A DNA stretch of 6,154 nt from Methylomonas sp. Lineage in GTDB: Bacteria; Pseudomonadota; Gammaproteobacteria; Methylococcales; Methylomonadaceae. Numbering within the stretch: the first letter of the stretch is position 1; each line of letters opens with the position of its first letter. The stretch spans positions 1 to 6,154 of the forward strand of contig JALXCS010000029.1 of assembly GCA_026990815.1 (NCBI GenBank), written 5' to 3'. Below the pieces are notes generated by a model that did no database searches, had not been told where the DNA came from, and was given only the letters and a program-made list of their open reading frames with translations. Shown here in pieces: positions 6,051 to 6,154 of the stretch. The position numbers were made by a program, and so were the translations under genes.

Positions 6051-6154
6051 AAAAATATCATCCCTGCACCCATTTCAATTCAAGCCTCAAAAATTTCAGA
6101 TTATTTAACCCTTTTTTTTGATTCCGACGTTTATAACATTGCTCGCTGAATTAT

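Noticed and set aside
6105..6152. Short minus-strand frame entering from the right edge
   Set aside because: It is only about 15 codons, ends in a lysine-rich low-complexity stretch from an A-run, and has no recognisable content.

Overview
The window carries two gene blocks reading away from each other, separated by about 258 bp of intergenic DNA. Protein families, Shine-Dalgarno (SD) sequences and sigma70-type promoters suggest a Gram-negative bacterium, most likely an AT-rich gammaproteobacterium. This is inferred from gene content. There are no rRNA or tRNA genes, CRISPR arrays or intact mobile elements.

Left block (188-3263, minus strand). Three tightly spaced membrane-protein genes form one operon, read in this order: a HAD-phosphatase/UbiA-prenyltransferase fusion (474 aa) of the type that makes polyprenyl-phosphate-linked pentofuranose from PRPP; a small four-helix EamA/SMR-like protein resembling flippases of undecaprenyl-phosphate sugars; and a GT-C (GT39/PMT_2-like) glycosyltransferase of 414 aa. 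Together they read as make the lipid-linked sugar, flip it, and transfer it to an acceptor on the periplasmic side. This resembles a minimal version of the decaprenyl-phosphoryl-arabinofuranose pathway known from mycobacteria and from arabinosylated Pseudomonas type IV pili. The two epimerisation enzymes of that pathway (DprE1/DprE2) are not in the window, so whether the transferred sugar is arabinofuranose or ribofuranose is open. The block is visibly more AT-rich than the right-hand block, which fits an accessory surface-modification locus.

Right block (3522-6037, plus strand). A fused SpmA-SpmB-type nucleoside-recognition/gate membrane protein (409 aa) is followed, with a one-base stop/start overlap, by mtaB, the radical-SAM tRNA methylthiotransferase that makes ms2t6A37. 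The spmAB-like gene has an extended -10 promoter placed so that the predicted transcription start falls on its GTG start codon, suggesting a leaderless mRNA.

Edges. Positions 1-57 hold a short open frame entering from the left that might be the tail of a gene, weakly resembling an IS4-family transposase terminus. Positions 58-187 and 6038-6154 contain no gene that can be supported.
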